Under the pieces are notes generated by a model. It worked only from the letters and a program-made list of their open reading frames with translations. It was not told the origin of the DNA and ran no database searches. From positions 19,999,175 through 20,063,174 of the forward strand of contig JBANSL010000018.1 in NCBI GenBank assembly GCA_037127255.1: DNA of 64,000 bases. The letters are read 5' to 3'. A program made the position numbers and the translations under genes. The stretch comes from Persicaria tinctoria. Taxonomy: Eukaryota > Streptophyta > Magnoliopsida > Caryophyllales > Polygonaceae. Positions 1-9,080 of the stretch are shown one piece after another (the stretch's first letter is position 1; every line of letters begins with the position of its first letter).

Positions 1-869
1 CCATGGCAACCAAGTACCAGGCTAGCACAGGGGTGACTGGACTTGACCCCCTTCTCCAACAATCTCAACGCAACTTCAGAATCTGTCTCGCACACCACCT
101 TTCTGAAACCTTGTGTCCAGGCTACCTCGAGCCCCTTCACAATGCCCCAAAGCTCCGCCTCCACCACCGAGCAAGTGCCGATGTTGTGCACGAAACCGAG
201 CAGCCAATCTCCTTTATTATTCCGTATAACACCTCCAGCTGAAGCCAATCCCGAGCTCTTAACCGCTCCATCCGTATTCACCTTGACCCACCCGTCATCC
301 GGTGGTATCCATCCGACCAAAGTGGGGACCCGTTCCATTCTACTATACTGCTGGGCGCGCATCTTCCTGGTTTTTCCATGCTCCTGGGCCATTGCTTTGC
401 AAGCTTGCGGCGTGACATTCCTTCCCGAGCTCTCCTTGAACACGACTTCGTTCCTGCTGGTCCAAAGCCTCCAGATTGTGACGGCGAAAAGATTCCTCCA
501 CTCCAAACCATCCGAGTCCATCCTCGTGCTCAGGATGTTAGCTCTAAGCCACGCAGCGAAGGGTAGCGTGAGGAACCCTACCTCGTGCTTGGCCCCTTCA
601 ACCTACAGCCACAACCTCTTAGCAGTACCACAATCTCTAAAAAGGTGGGAAAGAGATTCAACGTTAATACAACAAACTGGTCAGAGATCAGACTTACCTA
701 AGTGCCGTCGGGCTCTTTCTTGGTTCGTCAAAACTCCCCCCTTGCTGGCCATCCAGACGAAAGACCTGATCTTCTCCGCCACATTCAGCTTCCAAACGGC
801 TTTAAAGAACAGAGTATCCGTCGAAGCCTCTGTGTCATTACCCCTCACAACTAGGTAACCCGAGGTCAC
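1..869 (-). pseudogene. LINE (L1-type) 3' end: RT zinc-binding region plus RNase H, decayed
   Basis: Reading the minus strand from about 869 gives a typical plant non-LTR retrotransposon C-terminus. It starts with a zf-RVT-like stretch (VWKLNVAEKIRSFVW, then RARRHLGKSDL), continues with the linker IWRLWTSRNEVVFKE near 440, and ends in an RNase H domain (WVKVNTDGAV near 290, VEAELWGI near 160, VCETDSEV near 100). The catalytic Asp, Glu and Asp are all visible. Two in-frame stops interrupt the frame, one after GKSDL and one after AKRLWL, so this copy is dead. The 3' end lies beyond the left edge of the window and no 5' part (endonuclease, RT palm) is present. The plus-strand open frame covering 43-858 is the antisense shadow of this relic. 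Confidence 0.85.
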
Positions 870-1344
870 AGAGTAATCCCCATCTCTATTTTGTAAAAGT
901 AATATTGAGTATATTTAATTTAATTTGATTGCTCTTAATTACTAGTAGTAGACAAAAGTGGTTTTCAAACTAGTTTAGGAGAAAGCAATTGGTCCACCAC
1001 AAACTCCAGTATAATAGCTATAGCCTCTTCAATTAGTTAATAAAGGTACGTATTGAAGATAAAAATAATAAAAGAGTATTTGTACTTTCTAGTCCAAGAT
1101 TCCCAATATAATAAAATATTGTGTATAAAGATATATAGTGATCTATTCGATCGTTACATTGCCTAAAAGACAGCGGGAAATTAAAATGAAGAATAATAAT
1201 GGTGGTTGTCACTTTAGGTGGAAAAGATATCCATTTTCTCCAATAAAACAACAAAAATAAAAGAGTAGAACTTTTAAGTTGTTTACTTATAAAGCTATTA
1301 GTATTAAAGTTGGTGAATAAAAGAGTTATTCAAATCTCAGTCAA
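870..1344. other. AT-rich intergenic DNA, nothing recognised
   Basis: I see no open frame with recognisable protein sequence, no clear terminal repeats and no RNA gene here. Confidence 0.6.
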
Positions 1345-1440
1345 GTCTTATTAACTTAGTTGATAAGGATGACGTGTAGTGATTAGTAGGTTATGAGTTC
1401 GAATCCCCTTTCTTTATATTGTAATAGATTTAGTGGCTAA
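1345..1440 (+). repeat. possible tRNA-derived SINE relic
   Basis: The stretch has an A-box-like TTAGTTGATAAGG near 1353 and a B-box-like GAGTTCGAATCCCC near 1397, in the order and roughly the spacing of a Pol III promoter. It is too degenerate to fold as a tRNA. It lies immediately upstream of the hAT-like element A and could be chance similarity. Confidence 0.3.
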
Positions 1441-1647
1441 CTATGAACCAAAATAAGTAGGGGTGGGCACGGGACGAGACGGGACGAGATTGAGCCGGGA
1501 CGGGACTCGTCCCGCGAAATTTTTACGGGACGGGATTGACACTTTTTTTTCGGGACGGGATGGTGTCTGGACGGGACGGGACGGGCCTTGTCCCGCATAT
1601 AAAAATAATATGTTGAATACGGTATTCTTCTCAACTATATTATTCAA

Positions 1648-1648
<1 letters not shown>

Positions 1649-1681
<33 letters not shown>

Positions 1682-1690
1682 ATTATAATA
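1649..1690. repeat. (ATT)n microsatellite inside element A
   Basis: About eleven ATT/TTA units lie in the 5' part of element A. The corresponding spot in copy B (about 10300-10345) carries a related but interrupted ATT/TAA tract. Confidence 0.8.
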
Positions 1691-1871
1691 CTATTATTAA
1701 TTCATACAATGATTGTATAATTAATTATAATGTTCAACATATTTGGCTACATTATCTTACTAGATCAGGACGGAAAGGAATTGAGACGAGATTCACCAGA
1801 TATTGTCTCATTATCGATTGATAGTTGGGAAGAATACCGTATTTAGCTATTTGCCTCTTGTAACTCTAAAT

Positions 1872-1991
1872 GGATGCGACCATACCAGCACTAATGCACC
1901 GGATCCCATCAGAACTCCGAAGTTAAGCGTGCTTGGGCGAGAGTAGTACTAGGATGGGTGACCTCCTGGGAAGTCCTCGTGTTGCATCCCC
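1872..1991 (+). rRNA. 5S ribosomal RNA gene (isolated, inside element A)
   Basis: The 120 bases begin GGATGCGACCATACCAGC and end GTGTTGCATCCCC, and match the conserved plant 5S rRNA along their whole length. Both internal Pol III control regions are intact: box A near AAGTTAAGCGTGC and box C near GGATGGGTGACCTCC. A TTTT run follows at once (1992-1995), where Pol III would stop. Unlike ordinary 5S genes it is not in a tandem array; I see no second copy. It lies 25 bp from the presumed 5' end of the RT element and inside the hAT-like ends. Whether it is transcribed cannot be seen. It is not the 5S-bearing LTR of a Cassandra element, because no flanking LTR pair or primer-binding site is visible. 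Confidence 0.93.
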
Positions 1992-2015
1992 TTTTGTTTG
2001 AATAATAATAATAAT

Positions 2016-5000
2016 CTGATTGGCGATCGGCGATGTTGCCCTCTCCGACTCATCCCGGCGCCTAGAGCCACTTCCTCAGGCCGTTGCGGCTCCTCTCGGT
2101 GTCCGGCGTCACTTCAGGTTTGGTTTCCTTAACTTGGTTCGGTTCTTCGGTGTTTGTTTTGCATCTGTTGGGTCTGGTTTCTCGATCGCTGGGTTCGATC
2201 GGTGTCGGGTAACGGTTCGATCACTGGTATATGCTGTTGTTGTGGCGCCGCTGCTGCTGCCTGGCCCGAATTCCATCTCGATCGAGCTTGTTTTGCTGCT
2301 GCTGTCCGACTGTCTTCTCCGGTTGCTGATCAGCCGGGTTGTGATGTTGGGGCGGTTTTTGGAGCAGTTTCGGTTGCTGCTGTTGGTCTCCGATTGGTGC
2401 TGTGAGGTTGGTCTCCGCCGACGTACTGTATCAATTTGGCTGGTGTTGTTTTGCTGATCAGTTTGGGCTGTAATGGTGTTGTTGAAGGTTGGAATTTATT
2501 ATTATTATTTTGCCATGGGTGCTTAGTCTATTACTATTATTATTATTATTTAGTTCGGCTTGCGGAATGTCCGACCTTGTTCGGTACCATTGTCCTTTTG
2601 TGGGTCTCTGTGGGTGTCTTGATGGGGGTGGTAGAGGCCTTGTTAAAACCTCCATGCTCAGGCACCTCCGTGATCGACATTGCAGTGGTGATGCTCAAGC
2701 CATTACTCGTCAAACTCTTTCTAATAGTTTGGCTATTTATTCGGATGCTGAGATGACTTTTAGGCGTATGGGGGTTTGGTTATGTGGAGTTTGTCTTAAA
2801 ACTCATACCTTCCGTGCTCGGTGTCGGTATAGTCAGGATGATTCAGTGGCGCCGCCGGACTGCGGTGATGGCATTGTTCGTTTTATTATTTATGATTTTC
2901 CCAGGCCTTCAGCTCCGTCTCCGTCGGTTCCCTTGGATGATGTTGAGGATGTGCCTGTTGGTTTGACTTTATCTTCGCTTGATCGTTTGTTTTCGATGGG
3001 GTTACGCACCGTGAAATCTATCCCCCCTAAGTGTCGCCTAGGTTTTGCTCGGGTTTTAAAAGGGGCTTTGAATGGTGTTGCGGACTCTCCGGGTGATCTT
3101 TCATGCTGGATTCGCTTGCTTGTGATGCCTCTATGTATACTTAAGACCTTTTCCCCACGAAGTAATCTTGAGTGTAGGACTGCTGTCAAGCGTCAGCGTC
3201 AAGAGGAGAGTATTGCTAGTGCTATTCGTGCTTGGGGTGTGCCTGGAGGCAGTTTGCAACTTCTGCAGGAGACCTTAGCTGAGGTTTCGCCTTCTTTTAG
3301 TGTGCAGGAGGACCTTGATGTGAGTGAGCTTAACCTCCGACAATGTCGGAGGAAGATTTCTGATGGTCATTACACTGCCGCTGTTCGGGTGCTCTCTTCA
3401 TCAGGTATTGCTCCCTATTCTGATGCCACTCTTGAGGCCTTACGAGAGAAGCACCCCACTGCCCCCTCTCCTGACTTGCCACCTTTGTCTGTTGATCACC
3501 ATCCTCTAGTTGCCTCGTCGACTGTTGTTTTGGATATGATTCGGAGTTTTCCGCGGGGCACGTCATGTGGGAGAGATGGGTTACGTGCTCAACATCTTTT
3601 TTATTGTTTGGGGGGAGCTGCTGTTGCTATTTCAGATGATTTGATCTCCTCTATTACTCGGGTAGTTAATCTTTTCCTCGAAGGCCGTTGTCCGCAGGAT
3701 CTAGGTGAGTATATTGCTAGTGCTCCGCTCACACCGCTTGTTAAACCAGGTGGAGGCATACGACCCATTGCTGTTGGCACTATTTGGAGACGCCTTGTCT
3801 CTAAGGTTGGTGCTTGTCTAGTTGGTCCCTCTTTGTCTGGTTATTTTGCTGGTCTTCAGTTTGGGGTCGGGGTATCCGGTGGCGGAGAGGCTATTCTGCA
3901 TGCCTTGAATCGGCTTGTTGAGGCTCGTGGTAGTGAGGAGGGTCTTTCTATGTTGTTGGTTGACTTTCAAAATGCTTTCAACCTAGTCGATCGTGTGGCC
4001 ATGTTACAGGAAGTTCGTCGTCACTGTCCAGTTCTATCCCGTTGGGTGGAGTTTTGTTACTCTAATCCTGCCCGGCTTTATTATGGGGAGCATAGCTTAT
4101 GGTCTTGCCGGGGGGTTCAACAAGGGGATCCCTTAGGGCCTTTACTTTTTGCTTTGGTATTGCATCCTTTGGTGTGCAAGATCAGAAACTCTTTTGCCCT
4201 GAGTATGCAGGCTTGGTACTTAGATGATGGCACTGTTGTTGGGGACACTTTGGTGGTGGGGAAGGTCTTGGATCTGATTATGGCGGATGGTCCCCGCGTT
4301 GGCCTTCATATTAATGTGGATAAGACCGAGGTTTTTTGGCCTACAGAAGACCCCAGGAGTCGGCTTCCTGGTATTTTCCCCTCCTCTATAGCTCGGCCTT
4401 CGCGTGGTGTCAAAGTTTTAGGTGGGCCTGTCAGCACGTGCCCTATTTTCGGCAGCGACCTTGTGGCGAAGAGAGTGACTAGGACCATAGAGCTTATGGA
4501 TTCTGTCGCGAGGATTGAGGATCCACAGTGCGAGTTGCTTTTGCTTCGGGCTTGTACGGGTATTTCTAAACTTTATTTTGCTTTGCGTACTTGTTCCCCA
4601 CGTGTCTTTGGGCCGGCCCAGCGCTCCTTCGATGCAGCACTTCGTTCTAGCTTGGAACGTATTGTCAATGCGTCTGGCCCTGGGTTTGGAGATTGGCAGT
4701 GGCGGCTTGCCACCTTCCCTTTTCATTTTGGCGGACTTGGAGTATATGCTGCCGGGGATGTTCTACATTATGCTTTTCTAGCGTCTCGTTTGCAGTCTGC
4801 TGAGTTGCAGGCTAAGCTCCTACACCCCTCTAGTATTATTGCTACTGGTCCTACTTTTGATGATGCTTGTCGTGCTTTTAATGAGATTACGGGTTCTGAT
4901 CTTCTACGCAATCCTAGTGAAATCGCTGCCCCCAAACTTATGAAGAAATTGGCAGATATATATTTCGCAAAGGTTGCTGCTACATCAGAATCTATTTTCT

Positions 5001-5745
5001 CTTTGACTCCACGACAGGTTGCATTGTGGAAGTCTCAGCAAGGTGCTCACTCCTCCGATTGGTTGCGTGTTGTTCCTATTTCTGGGTTGGGGCAGACTAT
5101 GAATGGAAGGACCTATCGTAGTGTGCTTAGCTATCGACTGGGTGTTCCGTTGTTCACGGTGTCTAGACCCTGTTCGGCTTGTTCTCGGATCTTTGATGGT
5201 GATATTTATGGAGATTACGCTGTGTCCTGTACTGGTACCGTGGGCATTAAGCATCGGCATAACCTTGTGCGCGACACCTTATATGATATCTGTTACAGGG
5301 TTGGGATTTCTGCCGGTAGGGAGGTTGATATCGGTTTGGTGGATGGGCATAATAGGCCTCTTCGTCCGGCAGATTTGCTTCTTTATTCATGGGACAGGGG
5401 GCGCGATGTTTGTGTTGATCTGACGGGATCCTCTCCTTTGACCCAGTCGGGGATGTCTGACTTTGTCCCCGGTCGTGTTGTTGTTGATGCTGCTAAACGT
5501 AAGTGTGTCAAATACCGTGATTTGTGCACGACAGCTGGTTATGGTTTCCTACCTTTCTCATTCTCTTCGTTGGGGGAGCTGGATACGGATGCTGTTGCCT
5601 TGCTGAAGCGGATTCAGAAATTTTCAGTATCTCAGGATGTCGGGGCTCGTGCTGCAGCTTATATTTTTACTAGAATTAGCTTTGTTATTGCCAAGGGAGT
5701 GGGGGCCCAGATAGTATCTCGGCTGCCCACTAATTTCTTGTAAGC

Positions 5746-5746
<1 letters not shown>
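2016..5746 (+). mobile_element. non-LTR retrotransposon without an N-terminal endonuclease, inserted in a (TAA)n tract
   Basis: Sequence unlike its surroundings begins after (AAT)5 at 2001-2015 and runs through a roughly 550-bp GC-richer leader into one long ORF. It ends at the stop codon directly against a long (TAA)n tract. No LTRs, integrase or protease are present. No apurinic-type endonuclease precedes the RT, unlike the L1 elements elsewhere in the window. Flanking on both sides by TAA/AAT microsatellite is what a TAA-targeting, restriction-like-endonuclease (RLE) element such as animal Dong would leave. The leader also holds a (TTA)n run (about 2531-2550) just before the first ATG. Confidence 0.7.
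2567..5743 (+). CDS. RLE-type non-LTR retrotransposon reverse transcriptase, intact, 1058 aa
   Basis: The frame is open from a TTG at 2489, but the first ATG is at 2567; the upstream residues only translate a (TTA)n microsatellite. From that ATG, residues 9-39 form a C2H2-like finger (HCPF ... RHLRDRHC), followed by a second Cys pair (WLCGVC). The RT domain spans about residues 320-610: LLVDFQNAFNLVD (motif A), GVQQGDPLGPLLFALV (motif B), AWYLDDGT (catalytic YLDD) and GLHINVDKTEVFW. Near residue 870 a CSAC ... GDYAVSC cluster resembles the CCHC knuckle of RLE elements, with Tyr where His is usual. It is followed by RPADLLLYSW ... DVCVDLT, matching the P-D/D-x-T core of the PD-(D/E)XK endonuclease. 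There are no internal stops. Similar RT proteins are, to my knowledge, repeated in other plant genomes, but this clade assignment needs a phylogeny. Confidence 0.85.
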   Translation: MSDLVRYHCPFVGLCGCLDGGGRGLVKTSMLRHLRDRHCSGDAQAITRQTLSNSLAIYSDAEMTFRRMGVWLCGVCLKTHTFRARCRYSQDDSVAPPDCGDGIVRFIIYDFPRPSAPSPSVPLDDVEDVPVGLTLSSLDRLFSMGLRTVKSIPPKCRLGFARVLKGALNGVADSPGDLSCWIRLLVMPLCILKTFSPRSNLECRTAVKRQRQEESIASAIRAWGVPGGSLQLLQETLAEVSPSFSVQEDLDVSELNLRQCRRKISDGHYTAAVRVLSSSGIAPYSDATLEALREKHPTAPSPDLPPLSVDHHPLVASSTVVLDMIRSFPRGTSCGRDGLRAQHLFYCLGGAAVAISDDLISSITRVVNLFLEGRCPQDLGEYIASAPLTPLVKPGGGIRPIAVGTIWRRLVSKVGACLVGPSLSGYFAGLQFGVGVSGGGEAILHALNRLVEARGSEEGLSMLLVDFQNAFNLVDRVAMLQEVRRHCPVLSRWVEFCYSNPARLYYGEHSLWSCRGVQQGDPLGPLLFALVLHPLVCKIRNSFALSMQAWYLDDGTVVGDTLVVGKVLDLIMADGPRVGLHINVDKTEVFWPTEDPRSRLPGIFPSSIARPSRGVKVLGGPVSTCPIFGSDLVAKRVTRTIELMDSVARIEDPQCELLLLRACTGISKLYFALRTCSPRVFGPAQRSFDAALRSSLERIVNASGPGFGDWQWRLATFPFHFGGLGVYAAGDVLHYAFLASRLQSAELQAKLLHPSSIIATGPTFDDACRAFNEITGSDLLRNPSEIAAPKLMKKLADIYFAKVAATSESIFSLTPRQVALWKSQQGAHSSDWLRVVPISGLGQTMNGRTYRSVLSYRLGVPLFTVSRPCSACSRIFDGDIYGDYAVSCTGTVGIKHRHNLVRDTLYDICYRVGISAGREVDIGLVDGHNRPLRPADLLLYSWDRGRDVCVDLTGSSPLTQSGMSDFVPGRVVVDAAKRKCVKYRDLCTTAGYGFLPFSFSSLGELDTDAVALLKRIQKFSVSQDVGARAAAYIFTRISFVIAKGVGAQIVSRLPTNFL

Positions 5747-5780
<34 letters not shown>

Positions 5781-5960
5781 TAAAAATAAAAAAATAAAAT
5801 AATAATAATAATAATAATAATCCCACGTTATAATTAAAAATAAAATAAAATAATATTACCTAATAAATAACAACAATAATCCCACGTTATAATAATTATT
5901 ATTATTATTATTATAATATTTATTATTATTATTATTATTATTTTTAAACTTGCTTCTATT
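5747..5960. repeat. (TAA)n-rich tract at the 3' end of the RT element
   Basis: Long runs of ATA/TAA, then TTA, are interrupted by two copies of a TCCCACGTTATAAT motif (about 5821 and 5880). The same motif follows the RT tail in copy B near 10986, so it belongs to the host element and not to the retrotransposon. Confidence 0.8.
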
Positions 5961-5973
5961 AACCAAATACTAT

Positions 5974-6081
5974 TTACAAGAAATTAGTGGGTAACCGAGA
6001 TACTATCTGGGCACCCACTCCCTTGGCACACTTACGCCGAGCAACATCAACAACAACACGACCAGGCACAAAGTCAGACAT
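5974..6081 (-). pseudogene. inverted, internally deleted copy of the RT C-terminus
   Basis: The minus strand reads MSDFVPGRVVVDVARRKCAK, then GVGAQIVSRLPTNFL and a stop. This equals the last ~100 residues of the RT ORF with about 64 residues missing between RKC and KGVGAQ. It differs from the ORF of element A (DVARRKC against DAAKRKC), so it is a separate insertion of a related copy rather than a fresh local duplication. It too is bounded by TTA/TAA repeats. Confidence 0.85.
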
Positions 6082-6263
6082 ATTATTATTATTATTATTA
6101 TTATATGCGGGACGGGACGGGATTTGCGGGATCCCACCGGGATCGTCCCGCGTTTCGTCCCGCATAATTTTTGCGGGACGGGATTCGCTATTTTGTCTTA
6201 AATCCCACCGGGATCGGGACGGGATCGGGATTTGCGGGATTTGTGCCCACTCCTAAAAATAAG

Positions 6264-8386
6264 TATTTAAATCTATATAAATTGAGGAGTACAATGGTAT
6301 TGAAAAAATATCTTCAAGATTTTTTCACTGAAATAAAGTTGTACTAGCTATTATGTATTGTGTGATTAATTTTAAAGTTGTTTATTTTGTGTACCTTTTT
6401 TTTTGTAATGAAATTTCAATCTTATGTGATACTTAGCATGTTTGGTACTGTATATAAGAGTAAAAAAAAAACATAGCGTTTAGTAAGATTTTGATGGGCG
6501 GCCCGGTGGGATATCGATCCGGTCCACCAACATAAGCGGGATTGGATTAGTAAGCGATCAAGTCCTGAGTTTGACTCAAGTCTGGACCGTAGAGATGGTT
6601 CAATATATATTCAAAAGCACGGCCCAAACCTGTCCCGTCTGACCCATGTTTAGGTCTACCAATGCATAAATTACGTAAAATCATTTCTAACCACACCTTT
6701 AGGCTTTATCATACTTTAATTTGTACAAATACATTTAATCACCCCGAATCATACTTCAATTTAAGGTGCGTATTGGGACAAATTTATAATCTAATTGAGT
6801 TGAAGTAGGTTTCATCTTTAAATTATATAAAAGCCTTTGTAATCTTATAAAACTCTTAATCACGCTCGAGTACGACAAACCACACTAGCACACACCATTA
6901 CACCCACATTGAAACTACCCTGGCTCACAAGTTTTCAACCCTTGGCTTGGGCTAGGTTGGATGGTTCACTTGTGAAGCTGGCTCGAAGGGTTTCAATGTG
7001 GTAGCTTGATACTATATGTTTTTGAGCCTAACTTGTATTTGAGCTTATTTGTTGTATGATTGGACGCGCCGGAGCGAAACCTGCTTCTGGGAGTATGCAT
7101 TTGATTGATGAAACATAGTGTTTGGATTATGGCTCGTCTATATAAAGCCATAACCCTAAACCCGCTTATACACTTAAAGCTCGTCGGTAAGAAACCATAG
7201 GGGGGGGGGGGGGGGGGGATGGCGACGCGTGAGGCTTCGAGGCGCTCATCCTCAACTCAACACAGCCTGACTTCTTTCTTCTAGATCTGGTTGTAGCTTC
7301 ACCGAGGAAGCTCGGATCTAACGAAAGGGAGATCTTCATCTTCGATTTAGCTTATGCTCTTGTGTTTCTCTTACCTCTTACATGCATCTGTTTTTTATGG
7401 GTTTTTCCGATTTGGTTTTCTACTAGTTGTGTGTTTGTAAATCGAGTTCTTGTTTGTACTTCGATCTAGTGGATTTTGGACGAGTCTTCCCTCTAAGGCT
7501 CCGCAGATGTAGGATAATCGAATCGCGTAAACAACTCTGGTGTTTTTATCTAATTTTTGGTTTCGTTGTGTTTGATTCAAGTTTCTCAAACGACGTTTTC
7601 CATAACAATATAGTTGTTGTGAATATGTTTTTCTTGAAAATACAAATAATTCACAAAATAAGTCACCGATTATTTGCCCCTTACGGAGCCTAATCACCCA
7701 ATGTACACCAAATTATAAGTTGTAGTAGAAATGCGATAAGTAGAAAAATTACAAACTCTAGCTGCTTCTTTTTTTTCTTTTTTTTTTTTAAACTACGATA
7801 TTATTTTACAGTATTCAATTATCATTTTTAACAAAAATGTGCTCATGTTACATATATAATGCATGTGTTCATCGTGGGTGCGATTGAATTCAATCTTTCT
7901 TTAGTTCGAGTGTACTTAAAAAGCAGTTGAATCATTCTCGAACTTCATACTGCAGATTTTCCAGCAATAGAATAGAATTTGTGTACTAAAAGATCGAGTA
8001 GTCCAATTGGAGGGCGAAAAGTGGAGATTTTGATACTTAATTGCATGATTGTTGTCAATCAATTAAAGATCTTCTTTGGTGAAAGGTCCAATTATAGATG
8101 TTCTTAGCGATAATCAGTAGCTAAAAAGCTATATAAGAAAAATTATCTTCATAATTAAGCACTTGGAGTATATGATCTTAATCATCTCATAGTGACATAA
8201 CATATGATATCCTAAAACATAAGTAACTTTCACTACTGAATTAAAGTTGTTCTTTCACTAATGATCATTAAAGTTGTTAACTTGTTATGTCCATGTTGCG
8301 CGAGTCCAGATTTTGATGGTTTGAAATTTGAATATAGGATAGAGATGTGAGTGCGACAATGTATAGGTGTTTGATGTAGTACATAT
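6264..8386. other. AT-rich intergenic DNA with a poly-G tract
   Basis: No gene is recognised. The stretch 7060-7400 looks promoter-like (TATATAAAG near 7139, then an untranslated-leader-like sequence) but leads into no recognisable protein. An imperfect inverted repeat (CCACATTGAAAC near 6907, GTTTCAATGTGG near 6990) is present. A run of 19 G lies at 7200-7218. Confidence 0.5.
7200..7218. repeat. poly-G homopolymer, 19 nt
   Basis: An uninterrupted G run sits in otherwise AT-rich DNA, about 60 bp downstream of a TATATAAAG motif and directly before an ATGGCGACGCG. Its length may be affected by sequencing error. Confidence 0.85.
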
Positions 8387-8475
8387 AGAGGACGATCTAA
8401 GAAGAGCTAGAGAGATGTGATTAGACAAGATCTTATTCTTTTGAATCTTACCGAGGACATGAAGACATTGGAGAT
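8387..8475 (+). pseudogene. RTE-type LINE C-terminal relic
   Basis: Frame 8387 reads RGRSKKS-stop-RDVIRQDLILLNL followed by TEDMKTLE. This is the conserved C-terminal signature of plant RTE LINE ORFs; the stop stands where Trp is normally found (TGG to TAG). The same signature, with Trp kept, occurs at 26281-26370. No RT palm survives here. Confidence 0.6.
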
Positions 8476-9080
8476 TTGCTATTAGAGTTGAAAAGTGCTA
8501 GATAATTTAATTCACTAGTGAAGTTACTATATGTATAAGCCATTTTTAATAATATAAACATTTTAGAGAGATGTGTATATTTTTACAAATTATATGTGTT
8601 TTCAACTATATAAGTTCTTCTAATGTTATATAAACATGTAAATTATAATATAAGAAACAAGAATATAAGCTAGATATCTATGGAATATATAAATGTAGGA
8701 GTATATAAATATTGAGAAATCTATCAATTGAGTTAACTGATTTAAATATCATCACATCATCTTCACATCTTAATGCAACCCAAAAGTTCTATAGATCATC
8801 TTGTAAGTATGAGAAGAAGAAATTTTTTACTCGAAATAACATAACTAATAGGTTTCATACTACAAAGGCAAACTATTAGATTAAATAAAATAATGGAAAG
8901 AAGCAAGCACGAAAATGAATAATTTTAAGGGAATAAAGTCAATAATATCATATATCTGCCCTATAATTAAAGATGCAATATTATGAAATTAACTTTTGGA
9001 AAATAAAATTAGTTTTTATTTTTTTAAAAATATACCCAAACGCCTTTTTCCAAAAGTAAGGCACCCATCTTTGCACCTAA
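8476..9080. other. AT-rich intergenic DNA, nothing recognised
   Basis: No open frame, RNA gene or terminal repeat could be supported. It ends at the TAA target site of the next MITE. Confidence 0.5.

Larger units (their letters stand above)
1458..6255 (+). mobile_element. hAT-like TIR element A carrying a 5S rRNA gene and an intact RT ORF
   Basis: The termini are TAGGGGTGGGCAC (1458-1470) and GTGCCCACTCCTA (6243-6255), inverted repeats with one mismatch. A perfect 8-bp direct repeat AAAATAAG flanks them (1450-1457 and 6256-6263). An 8-bp duplication with TAGGG-type ends is the hallmark of hAT DNA transposons. Both subterminal regions are dense in GGGACGGG-type repeats (1468-1600 and 6105-6235), as expected of hAT transposase-binding arrays. 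No transposase is encoded. The cargo is a 5S rRNA gene (1872-1991), then an RT ORF (2567-5743) between (AAT)n and (TAA)n tracts, then an inverted fragment of the ORF tail (5974-6081). A second copy with the same ends and internal junctions lies at 10090-11433. The hAT assignment rests on ends and duplication only; the mobilising transposase is not in this window. Confidence 0.8.

Noticed and set aside
43..858. 271-codon plus-strand open frame
   Set aside because: It is antisense to the LINE zf-RVT/RNase H relic, whose minus-strand translation is clearly recognisable.
1872..1991. 5S as part of a Cassandra (TRIM) LTR or of a 5S array
   Set aside because: No LTR pair, primer-binding site or second 5S unit is visible; the only termini found are the hAT-like ones.
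2489..2566. N-terminal hydrophobic extension of the RT (signal-peptide-like)
   Set aside because: It begins at TTG and translates an (ATT)/(TTA) microsatellite; the first ATG is at 2567.
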